A DNA stretch of 64,000 nucleotides from contig MU004188.1 of the NCBI GenBank assembly GCA_010093605.1, forward strand, positions 1,126,341 through 1,190,340, given 5' to 3'. A model generated the notes under the pieces. The model was given only the letters and a program-made list of their open reading frames with translations. It had not been told where the DNA came from and ran no database searches. The stretch is from Lophium mytilinum. Lineage: Eukaryota; Ascomycota; Dothideomycetes; Mytilinidiales; Mytilinidiaceae. Each line of letters starts with the position of its first letter. Position 1 is the stretch's first letter. This document shows positions 32,590 to 43,165 of this stretch, piece after piece. Both the position numbers and the translations under genes were made by a program.

Positions 32590-33780
32590 ATACTGTTTGA
32601 TGGACAGGCAAGGTATAGGAGGGTATAGGCGGGCATGACTAGAGTCTATAGATTTGCATCATTAGCCCTAAATATAAATAATAGCGAACAAGAAAGCTAG
32701 AACACGATGGTCAATATCTACCCTTGCGATGGTCGTTGCCGCCATTTTGGACTAAATCTATGTTATATGGTCGCATCTGTAGTAGCAGGGTCAAATCTTG
32801 CTATTAGTCCGCTGGGGCCTTGCTCTTGATGGAGCGGGGAAAGGCCCCATAAAACGGCGTCACAAAGGTCCGTTTTTGGAGGGGGGGTTTACCTGAAACC
32901 GGCGTTGGTGTGTCATTGGGAGCTAGAGTAGTCTAGCCTTCAAACTCTGCACGAATTGGAAAAAAGCGCCCGGGATTAGAGTGGTGGACATTGTCAACTT
33001 CTTAGACCCTACTTTTGAGCATGCAAACTCTAAGATACCGGTATGTAGAATAAGTTTTGGGGTAATATTGGTATAAACAAGTGGGAAGGGATAGAAAGCA
33101 TGGCCTCTGGGGAATTCTGGCAATGATAGAACAATGTTCCAGTCTGAGGTTCCTCGTTCTTTGTTCTTCATCGTCCGAGTCAGCTTTCACCGGCATCATC
33201 AAGGTCTTGTAATCCAACACCTCCAGTAATTATTGGCTCTTTAGCATCTGAACCTACAGGTGAGCTGTCCTTTTAGTGTTACGGCCGTAAAGAGGGGTGC
33301 AGCTCTTACCAATATCGTCGTACCACAAGGGAGGGCTTACTAAACGCGCCGCCACCAGACAAAACATTCCCGCTCCTGTGACAACCTAGTCCAATCGAAC
33401 TTTCTACCACTGCGATATCTCCGTGTTCACAAAATCGTTATTAGCTCACCTTCTCAAGCCACTTTGTGCCACAAACCACTTATCTCCGACACTATTCAAG
33501 ATTCTCTCCTTAGCTGCTAACCGGACCCATAAGGCTGCTTGATTACTCGCATACTCTTCAATCAGGTAAGCGAGCGCTAGCGTTTCCAAATCAAGGTATT
33601 GGTAACACATTAAACAGAGCCGAGTAAACAACAGTATAGTACTGCACTCGTATATAAAGGAGGCGTTCAGAGTCCCCTCTCAAACCACACCAAGTTTCGT
33701 CTCCACCTTTACAACAGTTCAGTCCATCTCCACATCCAACCACACTTCATCTCTTCATCACCAACTTTCAAGATATCACC
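32590..33780. other. Intergenic gap, promoter of the zinc alcohol dehydrogenase gene
   Basis: 1.2 kb without a gene. A good TATA box (tatataaagg at 33651) lies 130 bases before the next start codon, followed by a C/A-rich leader. Confidence 0.65.
33651..33660 (+). promoter_or_regulatory. TATA box of the zinc alcohol dehydrogenase gene
   Basis: tatataaagg, 130 bases upstream of the start codon, followed by a typical CT/CA-rich untranslated leader. Confidence 0.6.
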
Positions 33781-34892
33781 ATGCCATCCGACATCACCGT
33801 CTTCAAAGGCTCCGAAAGCGGCCAACTCGTACAGAGCATAACCCCCGGTGCACCCCTTCAAGACGGCCAAGTCCTCGTCAAGATCCACCATGCTTCCCTC
33901 TGCGGCACAGACCTGCACTACCTCCATAGCGACCAAGTGATCGGCCACGAGGGCGCCGGCGTCGTCGAAGAACTCGGCCCGGGCGTGAAGCACCTGAGAA
34001 TGTACCACTCTACTCTCCCCTTCTCCTCATTCCTCTTTTAATATCACCCCAGCGGCGCCCGCGTTGGCTTCGGCTGGCACCACGACTCCTGCGGCGCCTG
34101 CCCCGAGTGTCTTCGCGGCGACGGCCCACATTGCAGAGTAGACCCGCACGCCTTTGGTGACCACGAGCTCGACCAGGGCGGCTTCGCGACCCACGCGGTT
34201 TGGCAAGCTGACTTCCTCCATCCCATCCCGGACGCGCTGAGCACAGCGGATGCCGCGCCGCTGATGTGTGCGGGGATGACGGTGTACACGCCGCTGATCC
34301 GCAACGTGAAGCCCGGGCAGCGGGTCGGGGTCGTGGGGATCGGGGCGCTGGGGCATCTGGCGATCCAGTTTGCGGCGGCGATGGGGGCGGAGGTGGTAGC
34401 GTTCTCTGGGACGGACTCGAAGAAGAGCGAGGCAATCAAGTTTGGGGCGAAGGAGTTTGTGGCTACGAAGGGGAAGAAGGACTTGGCTGCAGAGCTGAAG
34501 GGGGGGCTTTTGAATCATTTGGTTGTTACGACGAGTGCTGTGCCGGATTGGAACCAGTGAGTTGTATTTCATCTGAAAGCGGTTTTGAGGGGTTTCACTG
34601 ACTGTTTGATAGGTACATCGGGCTTATGGCACCCTATGGGAGCCTCTACCCCTTGACAATCTCGTTCGGCAACTTGGAGATCCCTATCATCCCGTTTGTG
34701 GTCAAGTCTCTCAACTTCGTTGGGAGCACAGTCGGTTCGCGCGTTGAGTTCAAGCAGATGCTGGATTTCGCGGTGCTGCATGATATTAGGCCGGTGATTG
34801 AGAAGTTCCCCCTGACGCTTGACGGTCTTGCGGAGGCAAAGTCGAAGATGGAAAAGGGAGAGTTGAGATATAAGGCTGTCATGGAGGCATAG
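33781..34892 (+). CDS. Zinc-dependent medium-chain alcohol dehydrogenase
   Basis: Exons 33781-34001, 34053-34556 and 34613-34892 give 334 residues. Catalytic zinc ligands are visible in SLCGTDLHYL (Cys41) and GHEGAGVVEE (His56). The structural zinc loop follows after the first splice as SCGACPECLRGDGPHC with four cysteines. The Rossmann fold has VGVVGIGALGHLAIQFA, a G-x-G-x-x-G dinucleotide motif. This is the cinnamyl/yeast ADH-like branch of the MDR superfamily, oxidising alcohols or reducing aldehydes with NAD(P). Cofactor and substrate are not resolved. The protein is slightly shorter than typical ADHs because the segment between Cys41 and the GHE motif is compact. A strong TATA box suggests an inducible promoter. 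Confidence 0.92.
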
Positions 34893-35270
34893 GCTTTGGG
34901 TGCTCGAAGAATAATAATGAGACCGAGACCATAGCTGCTATCAGCCTTGAGAAAAATACGCTTTTGATAAATGGACTTGATGGAATTTCAACCGTACGGA
35001 ATAGGTGGAATTGAACAAAATGTTGAAAGAGATGTCAGATACGAGGCTCGATTCATTGGAGTGGTGAAATCTCAATCAGATGTGCCTCATTCAGTGGACT
35101 AGCTTTCATGACGTGTCGTGATATAGGACTCATACCCAAGAACCAAGCCATATACTGACTTCAAAACACCATCCTAGGATCGAAGTCGCCGATTAACTTA
35201 CCCAAAATTCCCTGGCAGATATTGCCATAACGATATGGAGACGCAAGCTTGATTGTGACCACCGACTCAA
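34893..35270. other. Gap between converging ADH and F-box genes
   Basis: 378 bases of 3' flanks; nothing else seen. Confidence 0.6.
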
Positions 35271-36329
35271 TTATGTATCGGTCCCGAGACCCATTGCTGC
35301 GCGCGCCTCACTGTAGCGGCGTTCCTCGTCCGCCATCCGCTTTATTTTCTTTTTGTCCCTTAGCGCGGCATCATAGTCATCACGAAGGATCCCTTCCTGC
35401 CACACCCAGACAGGCGATCTGGGGATCGTCCTAGCCTTCACCGACGTACTGACCGCCACCCAGTTAGGGTCATCCACCCTCTCACCTCTCCCTAGATTAG
35501 TCCATGCCACAATCTGCACCTGGGAACGGTTTTTCTTGGTCTGCGTCAACCTGGCCTCGAATTCAGTCGGGCAGTACAAACAGCGCGTGATTCCATGATA
35601 TTGAACAGGATGGTCGCCCGCACGTTCGATAATGCTCTTAATAGTATCACTCAAGCTCCCGTTTTGTCCCCGAAGCTCAGACACGGATAGATGCGGGCAG
35701 ATCTTACTCCAATACTCAGTCGTGATGTTGCCCTCCCTCCAATTTGGTGTCATAGGCTTCGGCCGCCAGAATACGTACTCAGCCCGCAGGATCAGCTCCC
35801 CAGCAGCTGTGATGGCCGCGGAAGTCTTCGTGTTGTATCTGCAGTTCAGGTCTATGGAGCTAGTGAGCCATGTCTTGAGGCACTTTGTGCTGATGCCGTA
35901 GGCTGAGCCGAGTCGGTGCTTCTGCATAACCAGGTACAGGTGGTGGAAGTGTAGCGTGAAGCCAGACCCAAAGCGCTGTGCCGTGGTGTCTTTGAAGCAG
36001 GTTGCGGGCCATGGTCCTCTATTATTGAGGGCTTCCCATCGGTCGAAGTGTTTGCGAGTATGCAGTACACCGCACCCGCGACATAGAAAATGGTGGCGGA
36101 AATTTGGTTCGATTAGCGCGAGGAAGTCGCTGCGTTCTGCAACGGAGCTCGATAGCTGCTCATATTCGGGCCCAACGATGGCGCGAATTCGCTTACTCGT
36201 TAAAGAGAGTGCAGCACGGGAGGAGAGTGGGAGGAGAGACGAGATGTTCTGGAGAAGTTCCGTGGGTAGTTGGCTGAGCGGATCAGTCGGTGGACTACGG
36301 GGGGGTTTGTGGCGCATGTAGAAGATCAT
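35271..36329 (-). CDS. F-box protein, function unknown
   Basis: Intronless, 352 residues. A recognisable F-box lies near residues 17-55: LSQLPTELLQNISSLLPLSS then AALSLTSKRIRAIVG. F-box proteins dock on Skp1 in SCF ubiquitin ligases and choose substrates. Downstream is CRGCGVLHTRKHF, which pairs with CLYCPTEF late in the protein as a possible zinc-binding pair common in this fungal F-box group. There are no leucine-rich or WD repeats. The start is the first ATG of the frame (MIFYMRHKPP); the frame continues upstream without an ATG. Confidence 0.8.
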   Translation of the reverse strand: MIFYMRHKPPRSPPTDPLSQLPTELLQNISSLLPLSSRAALSLTSKRIRAIVGPEYEQLSSSVAERSDFLALIEPNFRHHFLCRGCGVLHTRKHFDRWEALNNRGPWPATCFKDTTAQRFGSGFTLHFHHLYLVMQKHRLGSAYGISTKCLKTWLTSSIDLNCRYNTKTSAAITAAGELILRAEYVFWRPKPMTPNWREGNITTEYWSKICPHLSVSELRGQNGSLSDTIKSIIERAGDHPVQYHGITRCLYCPTEFEARLTQTKKNRSQVQIVAWTNLGRGERVDDPNWVAVSTSVKARTIPRSPVWVWQEGILRDDYDAALRDKKKIKRMADEERRYSEARAAMGLGTDT

Positions 36330-37472
36330 AGTTGTCAAGAAGCGAGATTGTCTACTACGGATATGAAGGTGGCTACCGGGTTTTCGAGCGGTATAGGCTT
36401 GCTTGCTGATATCAATAGCGCTTTGACACAACTTCAGACTCTGAGTGAGTTGTTAGTGTGTTGTTTTGATCGGATATGATATGCCGGTCCAATTTAGACA
36501 GCGTTGTTCGACATACCTTTACCCCGCGCGGTGGACCTTCGCGACGGCAATAGTGTATCGTATGCGGACTAGTTATGTGAAAACAGCCAGCCTTGAATGA
36601 TGAGTGTGAATTAGGTCGCCGCGGTCGGTAATATTCCAGAGGTGAACAGAGGATGGCACACTTCTCTCTCACTTCAATGTTTCGCCTGCGAAGTCAAGTG
36701 CCACTGTCTAGGAACACGTTCAGAAGTTGAGAAGAACGACCCAGAAGATCAGGCCGAGAGATTCGACGGTGAGAGGTTCGAGGCTGAAAGTGCTATGGCT
36801 GAAAGACCCACCAGCGCAGCATCGTCGCAGCTAAATTCGAACTCTATATATCTCATATAGTCATAGCCCCGTATGGTAAGTCTATTTTGGGAGATTGGTG
36901 ATGCATCGACGGTGGTAGAACCGGCGGGATTATCTACGAGCTGAAGTTCCAAGGTTGCATGACACCTAGACCTAGGGACGTTTGGCTGCCTGTTGATGTG
37001 AGCCTCGCGTCCTGATTGGCTGTAAGCGACAGGGCGAGACGCCTCACTGGGGGGCACACGTGTGCTCCCCGGTGGCGAGTATATTGGGAGGTCCAGCACA
37101 ACAACCGCAAGTTTCTACCTGTATGGTACATAAAGTGCTTGATCACCTTCTTCAGCCTCGCGAGCGACTGAGTAATGCGAAAGTAGAGTCTGCAGCCCAA
37201 GCGCGGCACCCAATTCCACCCAGAGCTCTTTCGATAGCCATTCGTGACACATGTCAGAAATCAGAGGTATATAGACGGTTGCATGGCTATGATAAGTTCT
37301 ATCTTGGAAGCAGTGAGAGCTTGCATAATTAGGGATGCTTTCGCCCCTTGCAGTTGTTGGCCTGGATCTTGAGAGACAGTATTCTAAACAGGGGGTCTGA
37401 ACTTTTAGTCCCCGGAGGCGAAGGTTAATCATCCGCACCAACACCAGGCGCTTGGATGAGAGACCTACTAGC
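36330..37472. other. Gap between two F-box genes
   Basis: 1.1 kb with no clear gene. It contains a 12-bp palindrome around CACGTG (37054-37065). Open frames of up to 130 codons overlap on both strands and show no family features. Confidence 0.55.
37054..37065. promoter_or_regulatory. Perfect 12-bp palindrome with CACGTG core
   Basis: gcacacgtgtgc, flanked by gggg and cccc with one offset base. CACGTG is the E-box read by bHLH factors. Whether it serves any gene is unknown; the nearest start (36329, minus strand) is about 720 bases away. Confidence 0.4.
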
Positions 37473-38861
37473 TTAAAGTGTACTTCCAATTCGCAAGAGA
37501 TATTCAAGCTGAGGGATCCATTTGAAATTGGGAAGAACCATATGATCGCCCCGGCGAGTGTTGCATTTCTCGAAGGTTTCAGAGATCTCCATGATGACCT
37601 TCCAGATTCTTCGCCTATTCTTCAGTGGATGGTATTTAGTTCGAGAACTGCAAGCCTTCTTCACGGCCAAATACCTGTGAAACCAGTTGATCTCGAAAGG
37701 ACGTATGTCGCCCTCGGGGTAAGCAAATCCCATCTCGGACTCGGGGAGGAATTTACTTCGCCAAAATGCCTGTGGGAGTTCCTGAGGCCGTGTGCTGTTC
37801 GCGACAGACGGAGACGCTAATCTGAGTGCACACACATCTTTTGAAGGTAACAAGAGTAGTATCATGTGAAGAAGCTCAGGAGGTAGGTGGTAGAATGCAT
37901 CCGAGGAATCACTCGTCGTCTGTGTGATTCTCAAGTGTCTCTGTGTGGAAGATCTCCCTCGTCGCCAACCGGGAGACTTCGCGGACTCGTATTGTTTGAT
38001 GAGGTTGTCGATGGTAGGTAAATTGTCCAGGACGGAGAGCTCGCAAGGGTTCGCATGAACAGTCTTCCATTTTGTCGCCATTTTAGACAACACGAGGCTC
38101 TCGTCTAGGCATTTAGGATCGATACCGTAGATAGACTTGGGCTCAAGATGCTGCTCTGGACGGATGTCGAGAGAAATGAGGAAGTTGAAGAGACTTGGTG
38201 CAAGAGTAGAACCGTCGTGACCTGATACGGAAGTGCATGATTTCAGTAGATTCCAGCACGCGTCGTGGATAGGGAATGCCCAAAAGGAGTCGTAAGGGCG
38301 AAAGACCGGAAAGGCCTCATAGTTGGCCGGACGTAGGATCGAGAACTGGCAGTTTGCGATCGAAAGGTCATCAAGGTCTCTCCATTTGGTGGCATCAGGT
38401 GGCGCAAATAAGACCGTGTGTTGCGTGACCTCTAAGAGGAAGCCGACGCCGGTAACATATGGAGAGGATCCCTTTCGAGATCTCACTGTAGACACCGAGG
38501 TCATCGTTAGCTCCTTTATAAGTAAGACTGAGAGAAGATGTGATGCGCCATCGTGAGTCTGTATACGCTGATCTGTTGCTGTTTTGGGGTGCCCAGCCAA
38601 TACATTGATGGTTCGAGATGATCAATGTCTATCTCGTTCCAGGTCTTGCCAGTGTGCCGGGACTCTCATGACAATAGCAAGGAACTATACGGGCAAAATT
38701 GACAAGATATAGCACTTACCAAGACGGAGTTCCTCATGCCAATCAGATGGGCGGTCTCTATCCCAGGCTGAATTCCAAGCGGTCGGTTGTCGACCGAGCT
38801 TCATTCGCTCGAAGAAGGCGCCACAAAGAGGACAGTAGATACAGGCGATATGCTCGGACAT
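37473..38861 (-). CDS. F-box-type protein with N-terminal Cys motif, two exons
   Basis: I model exons 38861-38720 and 38485-37473 (384 residues). Exon 1 begins MSEHIACIYCPLCGAFF and ends WHEELRLG at a GTAAGT donor. The acceptor ctacag at 38488-38486 gives LRLVRSRKGSSPYVTGVGFLLEV in frame. CPLCG, then SAWDRDRPSDWHEELRLVR, then a GVGF segment is the standard opening of a large fungal F-box-associated family, which supports the join. The F-box-like YHLPPELLHMILLLLPSKDV lies near residue 244 and is followed by IRPFEINWFHRYLAVKKA. The 234-nt intron is long for this genome, so a small extra exon inside it is possible. Confidence 0.72.
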
Positions 38862-40092
38862 TGTGGTTTTCTTGTCATCGGTCGAAACCAACTTGTTCAA
38901 CCAAGCCCCGAGGGGAGTGCACAAGCCGTAAGCGACCGTTGACGAGGTGGCCTGGCGAGGTGAATGAGCTTCCAAACGATCGCCGTGAGTTTGGTCGTGG
39001 GTTCCTAGAAAAAGAGAGTAAAGGACTTTGAAGTGGTAGCAAGGTAAAGTCCGTAGATTTCCTCCTTATATTGTGTCTTTTTCCGAAAGGGAAGACGAGG
39101 AGTGTTTCTACTTTTCGACGGTATTGAGCCGGTGGCAAATTAGGCGTCTTGTCGTTCAGTTGGATGCAAGGCTAGTTGGTTAGACTGTAGGGGCCTGGTG
39201 AAGAAGTATATATACTTCAGCTGATGGGGTTGGTGGAGAGTTGATGGTGAGGGCAAGGCTGAAAGTAAAGGATGATGCATGCAGGGACGGCCAAGTGAGA
39301 AGCTCGCGTCACTCTGGCAGGGGTATCACGCGGGGCATGAAAAAGGTGGCACTTTATTCTGCGCTGTGTACCCCTGCTCATGGTGCTTTAATGCATTTTT
39401 AAAAGTATAAATGAGATAGAAACTCTTAGCTTTAGGCTATGGAAAAACTTATTAAGGTGCTCTAAGTAGCATTATACTGGGAGCACCTACTATACCTACT
39501 AGGTAGAACAGTAATAAGAGAGCGTAGAAGATAAGTAGAAGAAATTAGCAGTCTATAGATTAATAAGGCATATCTACTACTTCTATACTTATTTAGCACT
39601 GTAAGAGGCTGTCCTCTAGTATACTATTGCTGCTTCTAAAATACCAGCTTTGGCAAGCCTAATAGCTCTTCGGGCCACCTCAGACAGTGTTGAGCTGCGG
39701 TAATGTGCCACTTTTCTCATGCCCGGCGTGGGGGTCCAGGGTCTAGCCTGCCGGGCAAACTCCGTGCAAACTGGCTTGCACGAGACCTCTCTACCTACCT
39801 ACGTATGCACTCAATTCCACATACACCACCTCATACATCACACAATACTCCCGACCAAATCCTCCCGCTGTTGTTTAGAGTATATACCCCCCAGCCGTAA
39901 GTCCCGCCATGCTCCACTAGTTCCTAACACTCCCGCTCGTTCCATGTCGTTCAACAACGAGCGCTGCATTCACCACACATGCCGTGGGGTTTTTCGGCCT
40001 TCGCTAGTTGGCTTCACTAGTTGTACTAGATAGAGTGATGAATGCTGATTGAAGATTTTGCAGGCCCAAAACCCCCAATTACTACCCTCAGA
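38862..40092. other. Gap with inverted-repeat element between F-box and kinase genes
   Basis: Contains the promoter of the F-box gene on the left, the terminal-inverted-repeat element at 39327-39730, and the leader of the kinase gene on the right. A donor gtaagt at 39895 and acceptor ttttgcag ending at 40063 could define a 169-nt leader intron for the kinase gene. Confidence 0.55.
39327..39730. mobile_element. MITE-like non-autonomous element, copy B (404 bp)
   Basis: The two ends are inverted repeats of 26 bp with three mismatches: the left reads cacgcggggcatgaaaaagg then tggcac, and the reverse complement of the right reads cacgccgggcatgagaaaag then tggcac. The interior is AT-rich with many TA steps and no coding sequence. 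A related degraded copy lies at 29478-29705. I saw no clear target-site duplication. Size, terminal repeats and lack of genes fit a miniature inverted-repeat element; an assigned superfamily is not possible by eye. Confidence 0.72.
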
Positions 40093-41416
40093 ATGGCTGC
40101 TCTTCAGAAGTCTGAGGCCATTCGGCATATCCAACTTTCCTACGACAACACCGATTCACAGAAGTCAGCCCTGCAACTCATACTAGCCCTCAGACCTGAG
40201 TGGAAGGCTACGCAGGAGACGATCACTTTTGTCAAATTTACCGACGGCATCACGAACCAGCTGTTCAAAGCCATCAACAAGCTACCGGGACTGTCGGAGA
40301 AGCAGGTGGACCGAGAGGCTGTGCTACTGAGAGCATATGGCAAAGGAACAGATGTGCTGATTGACCGCGAGAGTAAGTGCTCCGACGAACTTGGTCTGAA
40401 TGCCTCTAACCCGTGTCACAGGAGAAGCACTCGCACACTCGCTGCTGGCCCGCCACGACCTCGCGCCGTCGCTCCTTGCTCGGTTCGAAAACGGGCTCCT
40501 TTATAAATATGTTGAGGGCAGTGTCTGCTCGCCAGCTGATCTCCGCCGACCAGAGGTCTGGCGTGGTGTAGCGAAGCGATTGGGAGAATGGCACGCAACA
40601 CTCCCCATTTCAGCCATTAGCTCAGAACCCACCCCTAGCCTTTCAAATGGCCACCCCACAAAACCTCGCAATAGGCGAACTGCGTCTCTTGAAGCAATTG
40701 AAAAACTCATCCCTGGCAAACCAGTTCCAAACCTCTGGACTGTCATGCAGAAATGGATCCTTGCCCTCCCCTCCACCTCACAAGCTGAAAAGACCCGATG
40801 CGACACACTCCAGACAGAACTCGAATGGCTCGTCCAGACATTCGGCAATGCCGCTGGCCTCGACGCCAAACCCTTTGTCTTCGCCCATTGCGACCTTCTA
40901 AGTGGAAATGTCATCATCCACCCATCCTCATCCGCATCCTCGTCAAGGTCCAGTACTTCTACCTGCTCCGACGAAAGTGACGCTTCCGTCGAGGTGTCTT
41001 TCATCGACTACGAGTATGCAACACCCGCACCTGCGGCCTTCGATCTCGCCAACCATTTCGCGGAGTGGGGCGGCTTCGACTGCGATTTCAACGTCCTTCC
41101 AACCCGCTCTCAGCGCCGCGATTTCCTCAAGGCATATCTAGCGAGCTACAATTCACACACCAACCGCTCGTTTGACAGCTCTGAGTCTGAGCGGCTGTTC
41201 GAGGAGGTCGACCGCTTCCGTGGCGTGCCAGGCTTCTATTGGGGAATTTGGGCGCTGATTCAAGCTCAGATCTCGCAAATTGACTTTGATTACGCTAATT
41301 ATGCCGAGATCAGATTGGGCGAGTTCTGGGCGTGGAAAGCAGAGGTTGAGGGAAAGAGGGAGAAAGAGGGAAGCGAACTGCCGTTGCGGGAGCGAAGATG
41401 GGCACAGGAAGAGTAG
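40093..41416 (+). CDS. Choline/ethanolamine kinase family, most like ethanolamine kinase
   Basis: Exons 40093-40372 and 40422-41416 give 424 residues. Catalyses ATP-dependent phosphorylation of ethanolamine, the first step of the Kennedy pathway to phosphatidylethanolamine (family knowledge). Visible motifs: VKFTDGITNQLFK (phosphate-binding loop), LLYKYVEGS, the Brenner-type catalytic FAHCDLLSGNVI, and FIDYEYATPAPAAFDLANHFAEW. PGFYWGIWALIQAQIS near the end is typical of ethanolamine kinases. Ser/Thr-rich inserts follow the Brenner motif. Start uncertain: an ATG at 40042 is also in frame, but it would lie in a probable leader intron (gtaagt at 39895, cag at 40063). Confidence 0.88.
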
Positions 41417-43165
41417 GGAATTGGACCTTTTGATTGAATGAAATGAAAGCTGCGAGGTACTCAAGTCTGCTTTGAGATAACTGCGGAAGACTATCATGGT
41501 CTGCACTTGGTTCCTTTATTTCGATTAATCCTGTCAGCATTGTCTAATCTCCGTCTTCTTTCACTCTCACGATTCTCTTCTGTCAATGACGACTTGCATT
41601 TCTGAGATCGACTCTTACTTTCTAATGGCGATAAGAAACATATTCGCGGCTTCAACAACCGCGAGGCTTTTCTTTAACTCTCACTGGTTGTCTCGGCTGC
41701 AAATTTTGGCGTTATTTTCACACTTCCCTAACAGATCTCTCAAACAACGGCTGCTCAAAAGTCATAGAGGCGGGATGTTGGCTGTGTTTCTTTCTCTTCC
41801 CACCGTATCGAGTGGGAATGTGTCTCTTTATGTCCTCAACGACGATACCCGGAAGAAGTTGGCTGGGCTGGTTGTTTGTTTCCTTTATACTTCTGGACTA
41901 CTAGAACCCCTATCCATCCGAGAAAGCGTCTTACTTAATTGAGATAGACACAGACACCGAAGGTCGACAAGACCTGGTGTGTAACGTATCCGCATCATAC
42001 GGAGCAGGGCGGTCTTTTACAACTCTTGCAGCGTTCGTCTTCAAATAGAATCCTAGTTCCGTCACTTCAGCTCCTAGCACGTGGATCAGAGAAAACTCAT
42101 CAGTTTGGACTAACCATCAGACCGCTTTTTCGGAGGGCGTCTCCACTTGAGGTCCGTCAGCCCTGTTTGAGGTAGAGTCACATGAGCAACGTGATATTCA
42201 ATCTGGGGGGCTATAAAACCTTTCCCCTCGCTTTCTTTCCTAGACGATGGGGTTGCTTGGGCGGGCGCCGAAGTTGGTGGAAAGGATGATAAACGGGCTT
42301 TCCTCACTGTCCATGAGGTCGGTGGCTTCCAGGTATCACTTTACGGATTTGTATCCAGCAAAATAGCGGACATGTACGAATCATGTCCTGGAAGCATCAC
42401 CATCCGCAGTCCCTCAATCATGAGTGGGGTGCAGCAGCTCAAGACGAGATGAAGCTGATCACCATTTTAGAATAACGGCCCTCGTCGATAGGATACCCTT
42501 TTCGATGATGGACACCACTCTAGTGGGCTAACGGTCGTCATTTTGAACAGCAGGCGATGGACAGCGGGTAGGATTCCCTCCTGCTAACTCCATAAGTCGC
42601 AAAGTTGTAAGTTTTGACTCCCTCCTCTCTCCAACTTCTGCCACATGGCTTCTGTGCTCTTTTCGATTCCTGCTTAATCAAAGGTGACTTCTCCACCGAT
42701 GATGAAGAGTCTCCCCCTCGACAAGAGCCAACCTTTATACGTGAAAGAAATCTCGAATCACATGATTCTACCACAAGGCATGTGATTCTCGTTAGGTAAA
42801 ACGAGTCATCACTTCACCAAGCGAAAACCAGTGCATAAACATCATCTCGTCAAATTCGAACTATCTGACCGCGCTTTTCCAAATCATCGCGCGCATCCTC
42901 AAGCGAACTTCCCATAGTCCAACCGTATATATGTACGTGCAAACAGCGCCGAGGCTAATTTCGCAGATGGATATCGTACTGTGCAAATGCTCCAAGGAGA
43001 AGAAAAACCAAAAAACCAAAAACACATACGACGTTTGCGCAACGACAAAATCTAGGGTAAACTTTTCCGCAGTGCGCCTCGCAAAAACCCATTGCTCAAA
43101 CCATTCCCGAAAACGCAACTCGGAAACGAAAACAACAAAAACGTTACGAGGGGTGTCGATTCTCC
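41417..43165. other. Gap between converging kinase and FarA-type genes
   Basis: 1.75 kb without a recognised gene. The longest open frame (41586-41942, 118 codons) has low-complexity hydrophobic composition and no family likeness. Rest is unremarkable. Confidence 0.55.

Noticed and set aside
31239-34892. Secondary-metabolite gene cluster suggested by PRISE-like reductase and alcohol dehydrogenase
   Set aside because: There is no backbone synthase, P450, methyltransferase or local regulator nearby; two oxidoreductases alone do not make a cluster.
41586-41942. 118-codon hydrophobic frame between converging genes
   Set aside because: No start context, no homology that I can see and unbiased codon use. 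Probably chance.
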